Shown here in pieces: positions 60,027-64,000 of a stretch of 64,000 nt of DNA; position 1 is the stretch's first letter; each line of letters opens with the position of its first letter. The stretch is from Rufibacter immobilis (GTDB taxonomy: Bacteria; Bacteroidota; Bacteroidia; Cytophagales; Hymenobacteraceae). Made by a program: the position numbers and the translations under genes. The stretch lies in NCBI RefSeq assembly GCF_003721565.1, contig NZ_RJJE01000017.1, forward strand, positions 732,636 to 796,635, given 5' to 3'. Below the pieces are notes generated by a model, which searched no databases, was not told where the DNA came from, and saw only the letters and a program-made list of their open reading frames with translations.

Positions 60027-60260
60027 ATGATCGCGTTTATCCTATTGCTACTCTTTCTTCTGGACCTGATCAAGTTCCGGACGGCAGTAATCATCTACCT
60101 GCTAATGATCGTGCTGAGCTCATGCACCCCAGCCTACTACCGGGACATTGAACAGCGGCAGTTCCTGTTCAATACCGGTCGCACCAGGTGGCATGTGGAG
60201 CCGGCAACATCCAACCAGGCTAAATTCAGGAGGGATAAGTTCCCGCTGCTCAGGAAATGA
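60027..60260 (+). CDS. Late-expressed membrane lipoprotein
   Basis: 77 residues: hydrophobic start MIAFILLLLFLLDLIKFRTA, then a second hydrophobic stretch ending VLSSC, a good lipobox, then a polar tail with YYRDIEQRQFLFNTGRTRWH. Either a TM followed by a lipobox, or a lipoprotein with an internal start. It is the sole gene of late unit L4, so high late expression is expected. A spanin-like lysis role or superinfection exclusion are options. Confidence 0.6.
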   Translation: MIAFILLLLFLLDLIKFRTAVIIYLLMIVLSSCTPAYYRDIEQRQFLFNTGRTRWHVEPATSNQAKFRRDKFPLLRK

Positions 60261-60274
60261 GAAAGAAGAAGAAG

Positions 60275-60306
60275 AAAAAAAGGCTCCTAAATGGAGCCTT
60301 TTTTTT
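60275..60306 (+). terminator. Terminator of the L4 unit
   Basis: AAAAAAAGGCTCC, TAAAT, GGAGCCTTTTTTTT. A partial REP-like copy (GCTGTTTTTCAGAAAACAAGCC) follows to 60,335. Confidence 0.85.
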
Positions 60307-60334
60307 CGCTGTTTTTCAGAAAACAAGCCTAAAA

Positions 60335-60532
60335 CTAGGATTTAAGCGCCCACTGTTTCTCCTGGACCACCTCAAAACCGGCCAGTTTCAGAGCCTCCTC
60401 AATCTTCTCAGTGGATAGTTCGCCCGATTTAAAGCGCTTTTTCATGGATTTCCAGTTTTCGGCGGTATAACCAAGCTCTTTGTGCACGTTCCGCTGACCC
60501 GCTAGCCATACAAATGCCTCTTTTGTTGTCAT
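60335..60532 (-). CDS. Small minus-strand regulator-like protein
   Basis: 65 residues: MTTKEAFVWLAGQRNVHKEL, GYTAENWKSMKKRFKSGELS, TEKIEEALKLAGFEVVQEKQ. Helical with a possible HTH (ENWKSMKKRFKSGELSTEKI). It opposes the late genes between L4 and L5. Its promoter box TATCTTTG ends 4 bp before the ATG, so the mRNA should be leaderless. DNA-binding role inferred. Confidence 0.65.
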   Translation of the reverse strand: MTTKEAFVWLAGQRNVHKELGYTAENWKSMKKRFKSGELSTEKIEEALKLAGFEVVQEKQWALKS

Positions 60533-60536
60533 AGGC

Positions 60537-60544
60537 CAAAGATA
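60537..60544 (-). promoter_or_regulatory. TATCTTTG box, leaderless start
   Basis: Exact TAnnTTTG on the minus strand, 4 bp upstream of the ATG at 60,532. Confidence 0.6.
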
Positions 60545-60597
60545 GAGATAGAGTTCAAATCTGCACCCACAAACCGCCTCAAAAGGCTAAAATCCGA

Positions 60598-60633
60598 TGT
60601 CCTTTTTTTGGGTTGGCCACGCCGACACCTTTG
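60598..60633 (+). promoter_or_regulatory. Late promoter copy L5
   Basis: TGTCCTTTTT, 22 bp, TTTG, with -7 box CACCTTTG. The TTTG ends 4 bp before the ATG at 60,638. It rules out the longer frame beginning at 60,608, which would start inside the promoter. Confidence 0.75.
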
Positions 60634-60637
60634 CACC

Positions 60638-60955
60638 ATGATTTCGATAGCGCAAGGGCTCAGACTGATGGAGCTGAAGGATAGGAGGGGGTGGCCGCAG
60701 CCGTTTTCAATAGAATTTTTCACTGCCGACCGCAAACGCGACAAGGGAGGAGAGCTGATCAGCTTGAAAAGTGCGGTACTGAGCAAAAACAGCAGGGAGA
60801 AAAACAAGCCGTCACAAAGCACAGGGATACCCAAGATGGATACCGGGCAATACATTTCAGGCACTAGGAACCTGCTCATTCCGGAAACAAAGGAGGTGAT
60901 CACCTGCCACATCTGGCTCATTCATAAAATCAACGGACAACAGGTAGCAATCTAA
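60638..60955 (+). CDS. Portal-operon leader protein
   Basis: 105 residues from MISIAQGLRLMELKDRRGWP; basic (FFTADRKRDKGGELISLKSA) with strands VITCHIWLIHKINGQQVAI. Shares one base with the portal gene. I recall similar small proteins ahead of portal genes in Bacteroidota prophages; function unknown. Probably translated from a leaderless or very short-leader mRNA. Confidence 0.6.
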   Translation: MISIAQGLRLMELKDRRGWPQPFSIEFFTADRKRDKGGELISLKSAVLSKNSREKNKPSQSTGIPKMDTGQYISGTRNLLIPETKEVITCHIWLIHKINGQQVAI

Positions 60956-62304
60956 TGGAGATCATAGCACACGCCGGTTCAGGCACGGCTTTTATCTCCA
61001 GCCTGAACGCCATCGTGACCACGCACAGCACGATAGCCCACAATCCCTACACGCCCCAGGACGAAAACGCCAAGAAAAACGCCATTGATAAGAAAATAGC
61101 GAAATGGGGCAAGAACAACCTCTTCCCGCAGGAGGTCATGCGCGACATAGACAAAAACCCGGAGCTGAGTGCCACCATCTACTGGAAATCAAACGCGATC
61201 ATTTCAGGCGGGCTGGTGTATGGCCACGTCGATATTGATGCGAACGGAAACGAGCGGCTGGTGCGCGAGATTGACCCAGCGGTGGAGGAATGGAACCAGA
61301 GCACCAACATTGACCGGTATCTGCGCGAGAGCTCCCTGGAGTTTTACAAGTTCTGGAATGTGTGGCCCACCATCATGATGAACAAGGGCTACGACTACAT
61401 TTCCAGCCTGTACTGCCAGGAAAGCGCTTTCTCACGTTGGGGCGTGCAGAATGAGGATGGTGTGATTGAAGAGGCCTATTTCAACGCGCAATGGGAAAAA
61501 AACCCGCGCATAAGCGCCAAAACCACCAAACAGATCCCGGTCATTGACCCATATTTCCAGGCGGTGGAGCAGCTCAAGGAAGAAGCCAAGAAGAGGCAGG
61601 TGGCAGAGTGGATCTACCCTATTGCCGGCACCAGCTCAGGATATACCTATTATCAGGTAGCGCCCTGGAATTCCATCCGCAACAGCGCCTGGCTGGAAGT
61701 GGCCAACGCCATACCGGTATTCAAGGCGGCGCTCATGAAGAACGCCATTACCGTCAAATACCACATCAAGGTTCCGGACTACTTCTGGAGCTGGAAATAT
61801 CCAGAATGGGAGACTAAACCTGAAGAGGAGAAAACCAAACTCCAGAAGAAAGAATACCAGCGATTCACCGAGTTTCTGACTTCAGCCGAAAATGCCGGAA
61901 AAACGATTTTCACGGTCTTCAAGACCACGGCAGAAGGCACCGAATGGGCCGGCTGGAAAATTGAGGAAATAAGCGACAAGACGAAAGACGGCGCTTACCT
62001 GGAGGATTCCCAGGAAGCCAGCTCACATATTTTCTTCTCCCAGGGGGTAGACCCCACCCTGATCGGCCGCACACCGGGGAAAGGCCTGGGAGCAGGCTCA
62101 GGATCGGATAAACGGGTTGCCTACAATATCTGGATCGCAAACAGCAAACCCGAAATGGACCTGCTCCTGGAGCCGGTTGATTTCTGCTACCGGTTCAACG
62201 GCTTCAAAAGCAAAGTCACCGGCAGGCCCTATAAACTTTGGTTTAAAAATTATTGGATCACCAGCCTCGACCAGGGCAAGGAAACCCAGCAGCAAGCGAA
62301 ATAA
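60955..62304 (+). CDS. Portal protein
   Basis: 449 residues. Portal-like pattern: N-terminal NLFPQEVMRDIDKNPELSAT and IYWKSNAIISGGLVYGHVDI, central beta-rich wing, then helical stem VANAIPVFKAALMKNAITVK and VDPTLIGRTPGKGLGAGSGS. It is followed at once by a connector-type gene. It forms the dodecameric DNA gate of the head. Full length. Confidence 0.8.
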   Translation: MEIIAHAGSGTAFISSLNAIVTTHSTIAHNPYTPQDENAKKNAIDKKIAKWGKNNLFPQEVMRDIDKNPELSATIYWKSNAIISGGLVYGHVDIDANGNERLVREIDPAVEEWNQSTNIDRYLRESSLEFYKFWNVWPTIMMNKGYDYISSLYCQESAFSRWGVQNEDGVIEEAYFNAQWEKNPRISAKTTKQIPVIDPYFQAVEQLKEEAKKRQVAEWIYPIAGTSSGYTYYQVAPWNSIRNSAWLEVANAIPVFKAALMKNAITVKYHIKVPDYFWSWKYPEWETKPEEEKTKLQKKEYQRFTEFLTSAENAGKTIFTVFKTTAEGTEWAGWKIEEISDKTKDGAYLEDSQEASSHIFFSQGVDPTLIGRTPGKGLGAGSGSDKRVAYNIWIANSKPEMDLLLEPVDFCYRFNGFKSKVTGRPYKLWFKNYWITSLDQGKETQQQAK

Positions 62305-63290
62305 TGCCACTTTTCAAAAAATTAGAGGAAGTAAAAAAGTACGTGGCCGTCAACGCCAGTATCTATTTAGAGGATATCATGCCCTTTATCAGGAGGGCGG
62401 AAAACCTGCAGATACGCCCCGCCCTGGGCCGAGAGCTCTACAACGAACTGCACACAGCCTATGAGGCTGACGCAGACCTGAGCGAGCCCATGAAAGCACT
62501 GCTGGAGGTATGCCAGGACTGCCTGGCAAACTTCGCCTATCTGCTTTATATCCCCCATGGAGCCACGCAGATCAGCGCCTCGGGAATCCAACAGGTACAG
62601 AACGCAACCAACAAACCGGCGACCCCTGAGCAGATCCAGAGACTGGAGAGCTCATATGCCACAACGGCCTACCGTGCCCTGGATGATTTGCTGGAGTACC
62701 TGGAGGAAAATGCAAAGGACTACCCGCAGTACGACCAGCTGGAGAGCAGACGCTATTTTCTGCACAGTACCCGCCAATTCGCGCAGTACGTGAACATCGG
62801 CGGGAGCCGGCGCACCTACATCGCGCTGCAGCCGGTCATGGCGAGGATAGAGCAAGGCCTGCTCTTAGAGCACCTGGGACCTAAACTGTTCCAGGAACTC
62901 AAAAACTGGCACCAGGCGACAACACAGGAAACTACCACAGAGGCCCCGGATCTGGCGCTTCTGCTGGAGAAGGTGAAACCGGTGGTGGCTTTCCATACCA
63001 TAGCCAAAGGCATTGTGGAGCTTTCGCTGGCCATCACGGAAACCGGGCTACACATTTATTCCTCCAGCTCCACATTCGCGCTCACGCTCACGTTGCCGGC
63101 CGACGAAAAAAGGATCAACCGCCTGCTGCTGCAGTACCAGGGCGAAGCGGAGAAAGCGGAGAAGGAACTCACGAACTTTTTATATGCAAGAATTGACAAA
63201 TACCCGCTATTCAAAGAAAGTGGAGCATTTGTGGAGCCACAGGCTCAGCAAGACCCCAACGCGGCAGGTGAGAAATTCTTTATGGCCTAA
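62304..63290 (+). CDS. Head-tail connector-like protein (DUF6712-type)
   Basis: 328 residues from MPLFKKLEEVKKYVAVNASI, whose ATG overlaps the portal stop (TAATG). Helical: FIRRAENLQIRPALGRELYN, CQDCLANFAYLLYIPHGATQ, and LESSYATTAYRALDDLLEYL. Position after the portal and the helical layout fit the connector-like family of Bacteroidota phages that I recall as DUF6712. Confidence 0.65.
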   Translation: MPLFKKLEEVKKYVAVNASIYLEDIMPFIRRAENLQIRPALGRELYNELHTAYEADADLSEPMKALLEVCQDCLANFAYLLYIPHGATQISASGIQQVQNATNKPATPEQIQRLESSYATTAYRALDDLLEYLEENAKDYPQYDQLESRRYFLHSTRQFAQYVNIGGSRRTYIALQPVMARIEQGLLLEHLGPKLFQELKNWHQATTQETTTEAPDLALLLEKVKPVVAFHTIAKGIVELSLAITETGLHIYSSSSTFALTLTLPADEKRINRLLLQYQGEAEKAEKELTNFLYARIDKYPLFKESGAFVEPQAQQDPNAAGEKFFMA

Positions 63291-63294
63291 ACTG

Positions 63295-63516
63295 ATGCAA
63301 TCACATGAAAATATGGGGATTGTGAAGGTCTGGGGCCTTCTCTTCCTGAACGTGCTGACGGAGAACATTCTCCAGGCAAATCTGCTGCAGAACATCCTGT
63401 TCATGCTCTCCATCACCTACACCGCCATTAGAATTTACAAAGAACTAAAACCAGTCAAAAACAAGAGTAATGCAAAAACCGCTGATCACAGTAAGCCGGA
63501 TTCTTTACAACAATGA
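63295..63516 (+). CDS. Holin-like small membrane protein
   Basis: 73 residues: MQSHENMGIVKVWGLLFLNV then LLQNILFMLSITYTAIRIYK, two hydrophobic segments, and a lysine-rich soluble tail. Directly before the DUF5675 gene with a 47-bp overlap. Holin is inferred from size, topology and place. Confidence 0.6.
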   Translation: MQSHENMGIVKVWGLLFLNVLTENILQANLLQNILFMLSITYTAIRIYKELKPVKNKSNAKTADHSKPDSLQQ

Positions 63517-63922
63517 CGCAAGCGTCTCCACCTTCACCGTCAACGGCAAAGGTGTCTCCGGATTCGGCGTTGAGGACGAGCGCCGCAACACCAAGAAAAA
63601 AGGGGAAACCTGTATTCCGGAGGGCACCTATGAGCTGGGCTTCCACAAAAGCCCGAAATTCTCCGGGAAGTACGGCCACGACATGATCCACATCAAAAAC
63701 GTGCCAGGCTTCGAGTACATCCTGATTCACCCGGGAAACACCGACGACGACACAGAGGGCTGCTACATCCCCGGCACCAGCATCGGGATGCTGAACAACC
63801 AGGTAGCCGTGCTCACATCCACCGCACTTTACAAAAAGCTGTATGCCGCCGCAGCTCCAGAGATCAAAAAAGGCGGTGCCAAAATCCAATTCATCAATCT
63901 TTTCCCATTAGCAGCATTATGA
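63470..63922 (+). CDS. DUF5675 family protein
   Basis: 150 residues: TVSRILYNNDASVSTFTVNG, GFGVEDERRNTKKKGETCIP, IPEGTYELGFHKSPKFSGKY, MIHIKNVPGFEYILIHPGNT, DDTEGCYIPGTSIGM. The HPGN..GC arrangement recalls L,D-transpeptidase-like folds; DUF5675 proteins are common in phage lysis regions, so a cell-wall enzyme is plausible. Overlaps the holin-like gene and the next gene. Confidence 0.8.
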   Translation: MQKPLITVSRILYNNDASVSTFTVNGKGVSGFGVEDERRNTKKKGETCIPEGTYELGFHKSPKFSGKYGHDMIHIKNVPGFEYILIHPGNTDDDTEGCYIPGTSIGMLNNQVAVLTSTALYKKLYAAAAPEIKKGGAKIQFINLFPLAAL

Positions 63923-64000
63923 GCGCAGAGGTAGAAAATTTGGCCACAGAGCCAAGCAAAGGAAAAAAGGTACTCAACACCGTCACAAAGGTGCTGAAGT
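63919..64000 (+). CDS. Phage protein, cut by window edge
   Basis: Starts by ATGA overlap: MSAEVENLATEPSKGKKVLN then TVTKVLK, continuing past the window. The beginning is charged; nothing further can be said. Confidence 0.6.
   Translation, partial: MSAEVENLATEPSKGKKVLNTVTKVLK

Larger units (their letters stand above)
35403..64000. mobile_element. Tailed-phage prophage, right end outside window
   Basis: From a tRNA 3' fragment onward all genes are phage-type: repressor and Cro-like divergent pair, primase-helicase, serine recombinase, tail, prohead protease, capsid, terminase, portal, connector and lysis-like genes. No tyrosine integrase is visible; if one exists it should lie to the right. 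Capsid, protease, portal and terminase are all intact and full length, so the element may be functional. At least 28.6 kb long. Confidence 0.9.

Overview
The window looks like a chromosome segment of a Bacteroidota bacterium, most likely Cytophagales/Hymenobacteraceae (Rufibacter- or Nibribacter-like). The reasons are DUF5686, DUF4199 and YkuD_2 type proteins, a YbiT-like ABC-F protein, a DnaQ/GIY-YIG fusion, parE-parC as a translationally coupled pair, scarce Shine-Dalgarno sequences and promoters of the Bacteroidota type (-7 box TAnnTTTG). The genus is inferred from protein style only. The window divides into about 35.4 kb of host chromosome and about 28.6 kb of a prophage cut by the right edge.

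Host part (1-35,400): mostly housekeeping and envelope genes. In order: small membrane protein, ABC-F, DUF4199-like protein, secreted proteins, an L,D-transpeptidase, an M48 peptidase whose HEXXH reads HKIGH, a lipid kinase, a metallophosphoesterase, a Lon-substrate-domain protein, mtgA, an NTF2-like lipoprotein with a C-terminal frameshift, App1, an intact M48 lipoprotein, topoisomerase IB, a GNAT enzyme, a divergent pair of secreted kinase-like paralogues, an exonuclease/GIY-YIG fusion, an AI-2E family permease, parE-parC, TPR proteins, a DUF5686 protein, thrS-infC-rpmI-rplT and a Gre factor. About a dozen copies of a REP-like palindrome (core GTTTAGGGGCT...AGCCCCTAAAC around a T5/A5 loop) sit between genes. 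infC starts at ATT behind a strong AAGGAGG.

Prophage (about 35,403 to beyond 64,000): its left end is a 22-bp fragment of a tRNA 3' end lying 41 bp from an intact tRNA-Met, which suggests insertion into the 3' end of a second tRNA gene whose restored copy should lie beyond the window. A cI/Cro-like divergent switch with a perfect operator palindrome is followed by an early operon: Toprim/SF3 primase-helicase, a 230-bp field of ten GTAAGA iterons (candidate origin), a string of very small unknown genes and a small serine recombinase followed by a tandem repeat. The late region runs in the unusual order tail, prohead protease/scaffold, capsid, packaging, accessory island, portal, connector, lysis-like genes.

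The most striking new observation is a five-copy late-promoter motif: TGTCCTTTTT, exactly 22 bp, then TTTG (part of an xAnnTTTG box), directly ahead of each late transcription unit and not seen in the host part. The unknown gene at 43,456-43,962, just before the first copy, is a candidate late activator. A second is a gene-free, GC-rich unit of about 700 bp (55.2-55.9 kb) with its own TATCTTTG box and a strong terminator, a candidate large structured phage RNA. Beside it lie a HigBA-like toxin-antitoxin pair, a tiny 49-residue gene on the minus strand, and an RHH protein divergent from an antirepressor.
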